Origin: Pseudomonas putida
GTDB lineage: Bacteria > Pseudomonadota > Gammaproteobacteria > Pseudomonadales > Pseudomonadaceae
Reading direction: 5' to 3'
Assembly: GCF_028682455.1 (NCBI RefSeq)
Contig: NZ_JANHLD010000001.1
Coordinates: 682,001-746,000, forward strand
Length of the DNA: 64,000 nucleotides
Below the pieces are notes generated by a model that was not told the DNA's origin, searched no databases, and was given only the letters and a program-made list of their open reading frames with translations. Of the stretch, positions 22,840 through 33,251 are shown piece by piece. Positions within the stretch are counted from its first letter, which is position 1; each line of letters opens with the position of its first letter. Position numbers and translations under genes: made by a program.

Positions 22840-23511
22840 TTGAACGAACAGACATTGTCCATGCGACTTGAGCGCGTGGCAGCACAGGTGCCCGCCGGGG
22901 CGCGCCTGGCCGATATCGGCTCGGATCATGGCTACCTGCCGGTGGCCTTGATGCGCCGTGGTGTCATCGCGGCGGCGGTGGCCGGCGAAGTAGCGTTGAC
23001 GCCGTTTCGCGCCGCCGAGCGCACTGTGCGCGAAGAGGGCCTGGAGCAGCAGATTACCGTGCGCCTGGCCAACGGCCTGGCGGCGATCGAGCCGCAGGAC
23101 GGCATTACCGCGATCAGCCTGTGTGGCATGGGCGGCGAGACGATCCGCGACATCCTCGAGCGTGACAAGGCGCGCCTGCGTGGCGAGGAACGCCTGATCC
23201 TGCAACCCAACGGCGGCGAGCAGCCATTGCGCCAGTGGCTGATGGAAAACGGTTATCGCATCCTCTTTGAAGAGGTGCTGCGCGAGAACCGTTTCGACTA
23301 TGAAATCATCGTCGCCGAGCGCAGCGGGCCGGTGCAGTACACCGACCGGGAGCTGTACTTCGGCCCGCTGCTGATGCAGGCGCGCAGCGAGGCGTTCCTG
23401 GTCAAGTGGCAACGTCGGTTGCGCCTCAAGCAACGGATCCTCACCCACCAGGCAGCGCCTGAAGACGTCGCCCGGCAAGTCCGCTGGATCAGCGAAATGC
23501 TCCACCTGTAG
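22840..23511 (+). CDS. trmK: tRNA (adenine(22)-N(1))-methyltransferase, TrmK family
   Basis: A 223-residue class I SAM-dependent methyltransferase of the TrmK family, which makes m1A22 in tRNA. The SAM-binding motif LADIGSDHGYLPVAL (about 23-37) and the following EVALTPFRAAERTV are diagnostic. The start is taken as TTG at 22840 (LNEQTLSMRLERVAAQ) by comparison with family N-termini. ATG at 22861 is an alternative. The frame continues upstream through a REP element and should not be annotated there. Confidence 0.82.
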   Translation: MNEQTLSMRLERVAAQVPAGARLADIGSDHGYLPVALMRRGVIAAAVAGEVALTPFRAAERTVREEGLEQQITVRLANGLAAIEPQDGITAISLCGMGGETIRDILERDKARLRGEERLILQPNGGEQPLRQWLMENGYRILFEEVLRENRFDYEIIVAERSGPVQYTDRELYFGPLLMQARSEAFLVKWQRRLRLKQRILTHQAAPEDVARQVRWISEMLHL

Positions 23512-23531
23512 GGGCAAGCCCGCTACTACGG

Positions 23532-25406
23532 TCAGATGCGGAAGCTGCCCACCAGGTGCTTCAGGCGGCTGGCCTGTTGTTCCAGGTCGGCGCAGGCGCG
23601 CAGGGTGGACTGCAGGTTTTCCACTCCTTCCTGGTTGAGCATGTTGATTTCGTTGATGTCCATGTTGATCGCCTCGACCACGGCGGTCTGCTCTTCGGTG
23701 GCCGTGGCTACTGACTGGTTCATGCCGTCGATTTCCCCAATGCGCAGGTTCACGCTACCGAGGCGTTCACCGGCCTGATTGGCGATCTCGACGCTGTCCT
23801 GGCTGTGGCGCTGGCTCTGGCCCATGGTGTCGACCGATTCGCGGGCGCCTACCTGCAGCTCCTCGATCATGCTCTGCACTTGCTGCGCCGATTCCTGGGT
23901 GCGGTGGGCAAGATTGCGCACTTCATCGGCGACCACGGCAAAGCCGCGGCCGGCTTCACCGGCCCGCGCCGCTTCAATGGCCGCGTTGAGGGCCAGCAGA
24001 TTGGTCTGCTGGGAGATGCTGGTGATCACCTCGAGGATCTGCCCGATGTTCACGGTCTTGCTGTTGAGCGTCTCGATGTGCGAACTGGAGGTGCAGATCA
24101 AGTCCGAAAGACGGTTCATGGCGGCAATGTTGCGATCGACCACCTGCTGGCCTTCTTCGGCCAGGCGTCGAGCCGAGCTTGCCTGCTGGGAGGCTTGCGC
24201 GGCGTTATGGGCGATTTCCTGGGCGGCGGCGCCAAGCTCGTTGATCGCGGCGGCCACGCTGTTGGTACGGTTGGCCTGCTCGTCGGAATTGACCATCGAC
24301 GAGTTGGAGGCACTGACCACCCGCAGGGCCACTTCATTGACCTGCTCGGTGGCCGAAGACACCTCGCGGATCGAGGTATGGATACGCTCGACGAACCGGT
24401 TGAAGGCGTTGCCCAGGTCGCCGAATTCGTCCTGGCTGTGGATGCTCAGGCGTTTGGTCAGGTCGCCTTCACCTTGGGCGATGTCTTCCATGGCGCGAGT
24501 CATGGTGTGCAGCGGTTGCAGCAGGACTTGGATCAGCAGCCCGAGCAGGCAGATGATGATGGCCACCGCAATGAGCGTGGCAATGATCGCCGAGGTGCGA
24601 AACTCGCTGAGCATCGCATAGGCCTTGCCCTTGTCCACCGACAGGCCGATGTACCAGTTGGCCGAAGGCAGCCCCTTGATCGGCGTGAAGGTCAGCAGCC
24701 GCGCCTGGCCATCGGCCTGGACCTCGGTCAGCTCGCCGGACAGTTTTGGCGTGCGCCCAGGGAACAGGTCCGACAGCGATTTCATCACCAGGGTCTGGTC
24801 TGGATGGACCAGGATCTTGCCCTGGTCGTTGACCAGGAAGGCATAGCCCATGCCGCCGAAACTCAGCGAGTTGATGATCTGCGCCAGGCCGTCCAGCGCC
24901 AGGTCGCCACCGACCACGCCGATGCTGCTGGAGACTTTGCTGAGAATGCCGATGACCATGTTGTTGGTGGTCAGGTCGAGGTAGGGTTCGGTGAGTATCG
25001 CGCCGCTGGCGCTCATGCCGTCCTTGTACCAGGGGCGGGTGCGTGGGTCGTAGTCGTCGGCCATCTTGGCGTCGGGACGCACGCTGAAACCGCCATCGAC
25101 CTTGCCCAGGTAGACCGTGAGAAAGCTCGAGACCAGCGCCTGTTGCCCCATCAGGGTTTCGGCGTTGGCGGGTTGCTGGGCGATATTCTGTGCCAGGTTC
25201 TCCACCAGCGTGATGCGCCCCTCCAGTAGGTTGCGAATGTTGGTGGACGTCGATTCACCCATTTCTGCCAGGTAGTTTTCCAGGCTGGTGCGGGTGGCAT
25301 TGCGTTGCAGGTAGTCGTTGTAGAGGGTGAACAGGGTGAAGGCGAGCAACACGATCAATGAAGCGGCCAAAAGAATTTTGTGACTGAAACGAAGACTTCT
25401 GTTCAT
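23532..25406 (-). CDS. Methyl-accepting chemotaxis protein with dCache amino-acid sensor
   Basis: A 624-residue chemoreceptor. One membrane helix lies at about 11-29, then a periplasmic dCache_1 domain to about 270, a second helix at about 273-295, a HAMP domain, and a long signalling coiled coil. The highly conserved hairpin tip reads [20 protein letters not shown]. The distal Cache pocket has Tyr119, Arg124, Trp126, Tyr127, Tyr142, Asp144 and Asp168. This matches the amino-acid-binding signature known from PctA-like receptors in residue type and spacing. Attraction to amino acids is therefore inferred. It ends just after a half-REP that follows the convergent trmK gene. Confidence 0.92.
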   Translation of the reverse strand: MNRSLRFSHKILLAASLIVLLAFTLFTLYNDYLQRNATRTSLENYLAEMGESTSTNIRNLLEGRITLVENLAQNIAQQPANAETLMGQQALVSSFLTVYLGKVDGGFSVRPDAKMADDYDPRTRPWYKDGMSASGAILTEPYLDLTTNNMVIGILSKVSSSIGVVGGDLALDGLAQIINSLSFGGMGYAFLVNDQGKILVHPDQTLVMKSLSDLFPGRTPKLSGELTEVQADGQARLLTFTPIKGLPSANWYIGLSVDKGKAYAMLSEFRTSAIIATLIAVAIIICLLGLLIQVLLQPLHTMTRAMEDIAQGEGDLTKRLSIHSQDEFGDLGNAFNRFVERIHTSIREVSSATEQVNEVALRVVSASNSSMVNSDEQANRTNSVAAAINELGAAAQEIAHNAAQASQQASSARRLAEEGQQVVDRNIAAMNRLSDLICTSSSHIETLNSKTVNIGQILEVITSISQQTNLLALNAAIEAARAGEAGRGFAVVADEVRNLAHRTQESAQQVQSMIEELQVGARESVDTMGQSQRHSQDSVEIANQAGERLGSVNLRIGEIDGMNQSVATATEEQTAVVEAINMDINEINMLNQEGVENLQSTLRACADLEQQASRLKHLVGSFRI

Positions 25407-25582
25407 GGCGTGGTGAGTTCACTCGATTTTTATCGGGATGTTCGAACGGTATCGGCCATGGGTAGACAGATCTTGAGTATTTAATGATGGCTACTTGCTA
25501 TCTACTTGTAAGGGCAAGCCCGTTCCTACCGGAGAGTGGCTAAGCTTTCGAGATCACCCCCTGTTTACGAGCGGATCTCGCC
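25407..25582. other. Intergenic region with a half-REP
   Basis: Divergent spacer between the chemoreceptor and the QEGLA-motif gene. It contains GTAAGGGCAAGCCCGTTCCTACCGG (25508-25532, counted by eye), one arm of a REP element. No clear promoter pair or operator was identified. Confidence 0.4.
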
Positions 25583-26860
25583 ATGAGCCTTGCCTCCCTG
25601 TCCGAGCTCGATGCCGCACTGCCTGGTCTGGCCCGCAGGATCCGTGTGCTGGATGCACTGTCCTGGCCGGAGGGTGTCGAGGACGTTTTCCTGGCGAACT
25701 GGCGCGCCGGTAAAGCGCAACTGCCCGACGTCGAGCAGTGCCCACGTGACCACAGTGGCGACATCGCCGCGTTGGAAGCCTTTATCGGCCGTTGCGATGT
25801 AAGCCATCCGGCCGGGCACTTCCTCGCCATGACCGCGCGCAGCTATGCCACCGCCGCCCGCATGCTGGGCGCCATTGGCACGCCCGCCTTCACGCAATAT
25901 TGCGCTGCGCTTTATCGGCGCCCGGATTTCTATTACCCCAGGCAGCAACTGAGCATGCTCGACGCGGCCCGTTTCTTTCTCCAGACCACCGACGCCCTGT
26001 TGGGCGGCTCCCGGATTCCACCGAGCGAGGCGACTATCCCGGCCAAGGATTTCGCCGCCTGGATGCAGCCGGAGCTGGACCGTTTTTTCGGCGTGGGCCA
26101 GATCAGCGTCAGGCTCGACCCGACCCTCGCCGCCAAGGCCATCGCCGGGTCGAGCCGCATCCGCCTGCGCGCCAGTGCGCTGTTCTCGGAGCTGGACAAG
26201 AACCAGTTGCTGCAGCACGAGGCCTTCGTGCATGTCGCCACGGCGCAGAATGGCGCGTTGCAACCCAACCTCAAATGCCTGGGCCTGGGGGCGCCGCGCA
26301 CCACCCAGACCCAGGAAGGGATTGCCACCCTGGCCGAGCTGTTCACCGCCAGCATGGACATCAACCGCCTGCGCCGCCTGGCCTTGCGCGTGCTGGCGGT
26401 CCAGCAGGCGCTCGACGGCGCCGACTTCATCCAGGTGTTCGAAGGGTTCCTGGCAGCAGGTCAGTCAGAGGAGGAATCTTTCCGCTCGACCCAGCGGATA
26501 TTCCGTGGCGCCGACCTGCGTGGCGGCTCGGCGTTTACCAAGGATGCGGCCTACCTGACCGGCCTGCTTGGCGTCCACACGCTGATGCGCATCGCCATCC
26601 GCGACAACCGGCCGGAACTGGTGGGCCGCTTGTTTGCCGGGCGCCTGAGCCTGAGTGACACCGTGCGCCTGGGACCGCTGTTCGAGTCGGGCTGGCTCAA
26701 GGGGCCGGTACATGTTCCGGCCTGGGCCAGTGACCTGCGACTGCTGGCCGCCAACCTGGCGTTCTCGGCGTTCATCGCCAGGATCAAGCTGGAGGTGCTG
26801 GACCTGGAGATGTTCATGGCCTTCGCCGATGAGCACGAGGCGGATGCCAGCGCTCGATAA
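25583..26860 (+). CDS. QEGLA-motif protein (DUF1704, MATCAP-like putative metallopeptidase)
   Basis: A 425-residue protein of the family annotated as flavohemoglobin expression-modulating QEGLA motif protein. The name motif is seen as TQEGIATL at residues 243-250. An HExxxH pattern, His212-Glu213-x3-His217 (QHEAFVH), lies 27 residues before Glu245 in the QEG, a layout like the zinc site of the eukaryotic tyrosine carboxypeptidases MATCAP1/2. A metallopeptidase role is plausible but unproven in bacteria. It is monocistronic or paired with the SDR gene that starts 60 bp downstream. Confidence 0.8.
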   Translation: MSLASLSELDAALPGLARRIRVLDALSWPEGVEDVFLANWRAGKAQLPDVEQCPRDHSGDIAALEAFIGRCDVSHPAGHFLAMTARSYATAARMLGAIGTPAFTQYCAALYRRPDFYYPRQQLSMLDAARFFLQTTDALLGGSRIPPSEATIPAKDFAAWMQPELDRFFGVGQISVRLDPTLAAKAIAGSSRIRLRASALFSELDKNQLLQHEAFVHVATAQNGALQPNLKCLGLGAPRTTQTQEGIATLAELFTASMDINRLRRLALRVLAVQQALDGADFIQVFEGFLAAGQSEEESFRSTQRIFRGADLRGGSAFTKDAAYLTGLLGVHTLMRIAIRDNRPELVGRLFAGRLSLSDTVRLGPLFESGWLKGPVHVPAWASDLRLLAANLAFSAFIARIKLEVLDLEMFMAFADEHEADASAR

Positions 26861-26920
26861 GGACTGCTAGGCTGTCGCAGCCTTTCCTGTGCAAAGGACA
26901 ATTACCCAAAGGAGTGGACC

Positions 26921-27775
26921 ATGCTGTTCAAAGACAAAGTCGCCATCGTCACCGGGGCTGCCCAGGGGCTTGGGCTTGCCTACGCCAAGGCACTGCTGGC
27001 CGAAGGTGCCCGGGTCGTCGTCAGCGACCTGGGCACTGACCGGGCGGGTGCGGGCAAGGATGAAGGCGTCGTGCACGCGGCCGTACGCGCATTGCAGGCC
27101 GAGGGCGGGCAGGTGGTGGCGCATGCCGGAAACCTGGACGAAGAGGCCGGGTGCAAGGCGTTGGTCGCACTGGCTGTCGAGCGGTTCGGTGGGCTCGACA
27201 TCCTGATCCACAACGCCGGTTGGGTCGGTTACCAGCCGATCGAGGAGCAAGACGCGTCGTTCCTGCAACGCTCGCTGGGCATCAATGTGCAGGCGCCGAT
27301 CTGGTTGAGCAAGCATGCCTGGCCGCACCTCAAGCGCTCGGCCGCTGCGCGAGTGGTGCTGACCACCTCCGACCGCGCCATGTACGCGCAATACGCCCAG
27401 GTGGGCCTGACTGCCTACGCGGCCGGCAAGATGGCCCAGATCGGGATCATGAACGCCTTGAGCATGGAGGGCCGCGAGCACGACATCCTGGTCAACGCGG
27501 TGTCGCCGGTGGCCAAGACGCGCATGTGGGGTATCACCCAGCCACCCGAGAACCTCAAGCCGGAATGGGTGGTGCCGGGGGTGTTGTACCTGGCCAGCTC
27601 GTTGTGCCGGGACACTGGCGTGATCCTGCGGGCCAGCAACGGCCAGTTCACCGCCACGCGCTTTTGCGAGAACCCGGGAGTGGACTACCCGACCGACCTT
27701 GCCCGGATCAAGTGCGCGAGTGTGCAGGAGGTTGCCGATCAGTGGCAGCGGATCACCGACCGGGGGTGGCGTTGA
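26921..27775 (+). CDS. SDR-family oxidoreductase
   Basis: A 284-residue short-chain dehydrogenase with TGAAQGLG (residues 11-18), HNAGW, and the catalytic Tyr/Lys in YAAGK. An Asp at the end of the second strand (VVSDLG) favours NAD(H). Its length and domain layout resemble the (3R)-hydroxyacyl-CoA dehydrogenase-like half of peroxisomal multifunctional enzymes, so an acyl-CoA or ketone substrate is possible. The start has an AAAGGAG site. The residue in the usual catalytic-serine position lies in LTTSDRAMY. No pathway partner is obvious nearby. Confidence 0.82.
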   Translation: MLFKDKVAIVTGAAQGLGLAYAKALLAEGARVVVSDLGTDRAGAGKDEGVVHAAVRALQAEGGQVVAHAGNLDEEAGCKALVALAVERFGGLDILIHNAGWVGYQPIEEQDASFLQRSLGINVQAPIWLSKHAWPHLKRSAAARVVLTTSDRAMYAQYAQVGLTAYAAGKMAQIGIMNALSMEGREHDILVNAVSPVAKTRMWGITQPPENLKPEWVVPGVLYLASSLCRDTGVILRASNGQFTATRFCENPGVDYPTDLARIKCASVQEVADQWQRITDRGWR

Positions 27776-27851
27776 TCTGCGGCAATGTCGCACCAGCGGG
27801 GCAGGCCTAGGCTGTAGTGGCTGGACACAGGCCAACGGCCAAGGCGGCAAC

Positions 27852-29438
27852 ATGAACCGTAAACGCATCGTCTGGGAAAGCATTCTCCTGGGGTTTCCGT
27901 GTGTGCTGCTGCCGGTGCTGTTGATGGGCTACCTGGCCTGGATGCTGAACCTGCAATCGGCCCAGCAGCGTCTCGAAACCCTGGCGGGCGTCGCCTCCAG
28001 CAGGGCCAACGGCACCTTTCACGAGGCGGCCGGCGCGCTCAAGAGCATCGCCGGCTCCACCCTGGCACCCTGCACGCCGGAAAGCATCGACCAGATGCGG
28101 CTGTTGACCATCAATACCTTTTCCGTGAAGTCGGTCGGCTATGTCGAAGAAGAGGTCTTTGCCTGCGGATCCTGGGGTTCGCTGGGGCGTCATGTGACGC
28201 CCTGGCGGGAAGACTTCACCACCTCCGACGGCGTGCGGGTTTCGCTGGGCGTGCAGCCGCGAATCGTCGCGGCCAAACCGATGATGGCCCTGCAGTACGC
28301 CGCGTTCAACGTGCTGGTGGACCCGGAGCAGTTCCTTCAGGTGCCCCTGGACGACAATGTCCAGTTGGCAGTGGGGACCGCCGGCGGCCACTTGGTCAGC
28401 GCCTCGCGGCCGGAGGTGGAACACTTTTTGAGCCGTGTGCATTCGGGCTCCGCCAAGGGGCTTGAGGAAGGCTACCTCTACACGCTGGTTCACAGCGGCG
28501 ACTGGGTGGCGATTGCCGCCTTGTCGCGACGGGAGCTGCTGCAAGGGCTGGTACGGATGGAAATGCTGTTGCTGCCCATCGGCGGGTTGATGGCCGGGGT
28601 GCTGGCCATGGTGCTGGTCAGGCGGACACGACGACGCTTGTCGCCGTTGGCCGCGCTTCGCTTGGCCGTGCGCAATCGAGAGTTCATCGTTCACTACCAG
28701 CCGATCATGAGTCTGGGCGATGGCCATTGCATCGGCGCCGAGGCGCTGCTGCGCTGGCGCCGCCGGGACGGGACCCTGGTGTGCCCTGATGCCTTCATTC
28801 CGCTGGCCGAGAAGAGTGGCTTGATCTTGCCGATCACCGATCAGGTGTTCGAGCAGGTGATGCATGACCTCGGTCCGCTGCTGGTACAGGAACGTGGCCT
28901 GCATGTGTCGATCAACCTGGCGGCCGCGGATGTCAGCAGTGGTCGCTTCCTGCCCAAGTTGCAGGCGACCCTGCGCAAGGCCGGGGTGAGTCCGCAACAG
29001 ATCTGGCTGGAAGCGACCGAGCGTGGCTTTGTCGCGATCGACGAGGCGCGAGCTACCGTCAATCGAGCGCGCGCCTTGGGGCACCTGGCGGCCATCGACG
29101 ATTTCGGCACCGGCTTTTCCAGCCTTCAGCACCTGCAGCAACTGCCCCTGGATATTCTGAAAATCGACAAGTCGTTCGTCGATACCCTCGACCCGGATGC
29201 CACTGCCGGTTCGGTCACCACGCACGTCATCGAAATGGCCAAGAGCCTGCGCCTGCAGATCGTCGCCGAGGGCATCGAGACCCAGGCGCAAATGGAGTAT
29301 CTGCGCGGGCAGGGGGTGCAGTTCGGCCAGGGCTGGTACTTCGCCAAGGCGATGCCTGCCCAGGCATTTCAATGCTTCTATCAGGCACATGCGCCGTCCA
29401 TGTCGCGGGGCCAGCCCGCTCCCACCGAAGTGGCGTGA
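27852..29438 (+). CDS. CSS-domain EAL phosphodiesterase (PdeC-like)
   Basis: A 528-residue inner-membrane c-di-GMP phosphodiesterase. Helix 1 is at about 15-32. A periplasmic CSS domain follows with Cys74 (APCTPES) and Cys105 (FACGSWG), close to the redox-active cysteines of E. coli PdeC. Helix 2 is at about 238-257. The EAL domain has EALLRW at 297-302, DDFGTGFSSL, KIDKSF and VAEGIE, so the catalytic metal-binding set appears complete. The ELTES-type motif reads LEATERG. The start at 27852 is chosen because the first helix begins there. The last residues (SRGQPAPTEVA) are encoded by REP-type sequence. Confidence 0.9.
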   Translation: MNRKRIVWESILLGFPCVLLPVLLMGYLAWMLNLQSAQQRLETLAGVASSRANGTFHEAAGALKSIAGSTLAPCTPESIDQMRLLTINTFSVKSVGYVEEEVFACGSWGSLGRHVTPWREDFTTSDGVRVSLGVQPRIVAAKPMMALQYAAFNVLVDPEQFLQVPLDDNVQLAVGTAGGHLVSASRPEVEHFLSRVHSGSAKGLEEGYLYTLVHSGDWVAIAALSRRELLQGLVRMEMLLLPIGGLMAGVLAMVLVRRTRRRLSPLAALRLAVRNREFIVHYQPIMSLGDGHCIGAEALLRWRRRDGTLVCPDAFIPLAEKSGLILPITDQVFEQVMHDLGPLLVQERGLHVSINLAAADVSSGRFLPKLQATLRKAGVSPQQIWLEATERGFVAIDEARATVNRARALGHLAAIDDFGTGFSSLQHLQQLPLDILKIDKSFVDTLDPDATAGSVTTHVIEMAKSLRLQIVAEGIETQAQMEYLRGQGVQFGQGWYFAKAMPAQAFQCFYQAHAPSMSRGQPAPTEVA

Positions 29439-29439
29439 A

Positions 29440-29595
29440 CCCTGTCGGATCAAAAGCAAGACCAAGAGCGCAATTCACTGCGCTCTTGCTGGCCTGTGGT
29501 GTTCTTGCTTGCTACGCCGATCCTGTGGGAGCTGGTTTGCCAGCGATGAGGCCAATGCAGCCTGCACATTCGAGGTTGCCTGGCCTGCAGCAGGA
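29440..29595. repeat. Dispersed repeat block with REP core
   Basis: This spacer holds a run starting GATCAAAAGCAAGACC, then GCGCTCTTGCTGGCCTGTGG, CTACGCCGATCCTG, and the REP core TGTGGGAGCTGGTTTGCCAG. Further on are GATGAGGCC and CATTCGAGGTTGCCTGGCCT. Most of these segments recur in the same order at 47891-48030, and one of them at 47681-47720. Confidence 0.7.
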
Positions 29596-31542
<1,947 letters not shown>

Positions 31543-31552
31543 GGGCGGCTCC

Positions 31553-31591
31553 TCTGTTCAAGGATGAAATTGTTTTTCAGAGTTGAACAGA
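31553..31591. promoter_or_regulatory. Candidate LvaR upstream activating sequence
   Basis: Perfect 9-bp inverted repeats TCTGTTCAA (31553-31561) and TTGAACAGA (31583-31591) are 30 bp apart start to start, about three helical turns. They lie 120-157 bp upstream of the -24 element, a normal enhancer distance. The first arm overlaps the lvaR ribosome-binding site, which would allow autoregulation. Confidence 0.5.
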
Positions 31592-31709
31592 TTTGTCTCG
31601 AAAGTGAAACGAGTATCCGTCGCCGACCGCCGAGCCTTGGCGCCCTTGTGCTACGGCAACCCAGCTACGGCGGGGCATTGCGTCGATTCATAGGCGCCGG
31701 GGCGATGAT

Positions 31710-31725
31710 TGGCCCGGCCATTGCT
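31710..31725 (+). promoter_or_regulatory. Sigma-54 (-24/-12) promoter of the lva operon
   Basis: TGGCCCGGCCATTGCT agrees with the consensus TGGCACG-N4-TTGCW at 11 of 12 defined positions. The invariant GG (31711-31712) and GC (31723-31724) have the required spacing. It lies 60 bp before the lvaA start and matches the sigma-54-dependent class of the divergent regulator. Confidence 0.8.
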
Positions 31726-31784
31726 ATAGCTCTGGTCACCAGCAACTCCCGATAAAAAATCCAAAGGGCAGGGCGAATCGCTTC

Positions 31785-32843
31785 ATGAGCAATCTCAACG
31801 CAGCATCTCAAGCCGCTGGCGTGCACAGCGACGCGGCGAACGACCAACCCCTGCTGGCGTTCATCGGCGAGCAGGCCCAGGCGCAGCGGGTGGTCATCCT
31901 GCAGCGCAAACAGCTTTCGGGCGGTGCGATTCAGGAAAACTGGCTGCTCGAAGTGCAACTCGACGGCGGTCCCTTTGCCGGTGTGCAGCGCTGGGTACTG
32001 CGCAGCGATGCCGCCTCCGCGCTACCGGCCAGCCTGAGTCGCGCCCAGGAATTTGCCGTGCTCGGCCGGGTGCACCGGGCCGGGGTAAAAGTGCCTCGGC
32101 CACTGTGGTTGTGCCGTGACCCGGCGGTGATCGGCCGCGCCTTCTTTCTCATGGAGTGGCTGCCGGGGGTTGCCGCGGGCCGCTTGCTCAGCGGCCAGTG
32201 TGCGCCCCAGGGCAATGCCCGCCTCGCCGCCGAGCTGGGCGCCAACCTTGCGCGGCTGCATCAACTGCGCCCGCCCTGCGCCGAGCTGGACTTTCTGCCG
32301 GTGCCCGACAGCGCCCCGGCACTGGCCAGCATCGCCACGTACCGGGCGTTCCTCGATCGCCATGAAGGCGCGCACCCGGTGCTGGAATGGGGCCTGCGCT
32401 GGTGCGAACTCAACGCACCGACCGACAGCGCCGTGTGCCTGCTGCACGGCGACTACCGCACCGGTAATTACCTGGCCACTGAAGGCGGCTTGCAAGCGGT
32501 GCTGGATTGGGAATTCACCGGCTGGGGCGACCCCCGCGAAGACATCGGCTGGTTCAGCGCGCGCTGCTGGCGCTTCACCCGGCCGGACCTCGAGGCGGGC
32601 GGCATCGGTCAGCTGGAAGATTTTTTGCGGGGCTATCGCGAGGTCTCCACGCTGCACATCGACCGTGAGCAACTCGACTACTGGCAAGTGATGGCGACCC
32701 TGCGCTGGGCCGTGATCGCCCTGCAGCAAAGCCAACGCCACCTTTCGGGTGAAGAGCCTTCGCTGGAGCTGGCGCTCACCGGACGCCTGCTACCCGAACT
32801 GGAACTGGACATTCTGCGCCTGACGGCGGGAGGCACACGATGA
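31785..32843 (+). CDS. lvaA: LvaA, 4-hydroxyacyl-CoA phosphotransferase
   Basis: A 352-residue aminoglycoside-phosphotransferase-fold kinase. The catalytic loop HGDYRTGN is at 221-228 (Asp223, Asn228), and the metal-binding Asp241 lies in LDWEFTGWGDP. In the P. putida levulinate pathway LvaA with LvaB phosphorylates 4-hydroxyvaleryl-CoA at the 4-hydroxyl using ATP. It is the first gene of the operon behind the sigma-54 promoter and overlaps lvaB by four bases. The ribosome-binding site is weak. Related kinase domains occur in animal ACAD10/11, which catabolise 4-hydroxy acids. Confidence 0.92.
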   Translation: MSNLNAASQAAGVHSDAANDQPLLAFIGEQAQAQRVVILQRKQLSGGAIQENWLLEVQLDGGPFAGVQRWVLRSDAASALPASLSRAQEFAVLGRVHRAGVKVPRPLWLCRDPAVIGRAFFLMEWLPGVAAGRLLSGQCAPQGNARLAAELGANLARLHQLRPPCAELDFLPVPDSAPALASIATYRAFLDRHEGAHPVLEWGLRWCELNAPTDSAVCLLHGDYRTGNYLATEGGLQAVLDWEFTGWGDPREDIGWFSARCWRFTRPDLEAGGIGQLEDFLRGYREVSTLHIDREQLDYWQVMATLRWAVIALQQSQRHLSGEEPSLELALTGRLLPELELDILRLTAGGTR

Positions 32844-33196
32844 AGCGTCCCCAGGCCCACGAGCTGCTGCACATCGCCCGCCTGACCCTGCTGCAGGAGC
32901 TGCTGCCGGCGCTGCCTGCCGACAAACGCTACCTGACTCTGATGGTTGCCAGCGCCATGGCCATCGCTGCCCGCGAGTGCCAGGCCGCAAGCGACGCCGA
33001 TGCCCTGGAACAGGAGCAACTGCACGCGCTGCTGGACAACTGCCCGCTGTCGCTGGCGGACGCCCGTCAAGGGCTGGCCGCCGCCATTCGCGAAGGCCGC
33101 TTCGATGCGGGCGATGAACGCGGCCGGTTGGTCGGGGCGCTGCAACACATCACCCTCGCACAGCTGGCGATCAGCAATCCGAAGGCGCTGCCATGA
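32840..33196 (+). CDS. lvaB: LvaB, small partner of LvaA (DUF6285)
   Basis: A 118-residue helical protein (MKRPQAHELLHIARLTLLQE, KRYLTLMVASAMAIAARE) of the DUF6285 type. It starts inside the lvaA stop (ATGA). In P. putida LvaB is reported to be needed with LvaA for kinase activity. No catalytic motif is visible, so a structural or stabilising role is likely. The tight coupling to lvaA fits complex formation. Confidence 0.88.
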   Translation: MKRPQAHELLHIARLTLLQELLPALPADKRYLTLMVASAMAIAARECQAASDADALEQEQLHALLDNCPLSLADARQGLAAAIREGRFDAGDERGRLVGALQHITLAQLAISNPKALP

Positions 33197-33251
33197 GCGC
33201 GCCAGTCGCCCCCTTAGAACACCGCACCGTGCCAAGCACCCAAGGACAACC

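Noticed and set aside
23805..25229. Plus-strand frame of about 470 codons within the chemoreceptor gene
   Set aside because: Antisense shadow of the conserved signalling domain, with repetitive low-complexity product.
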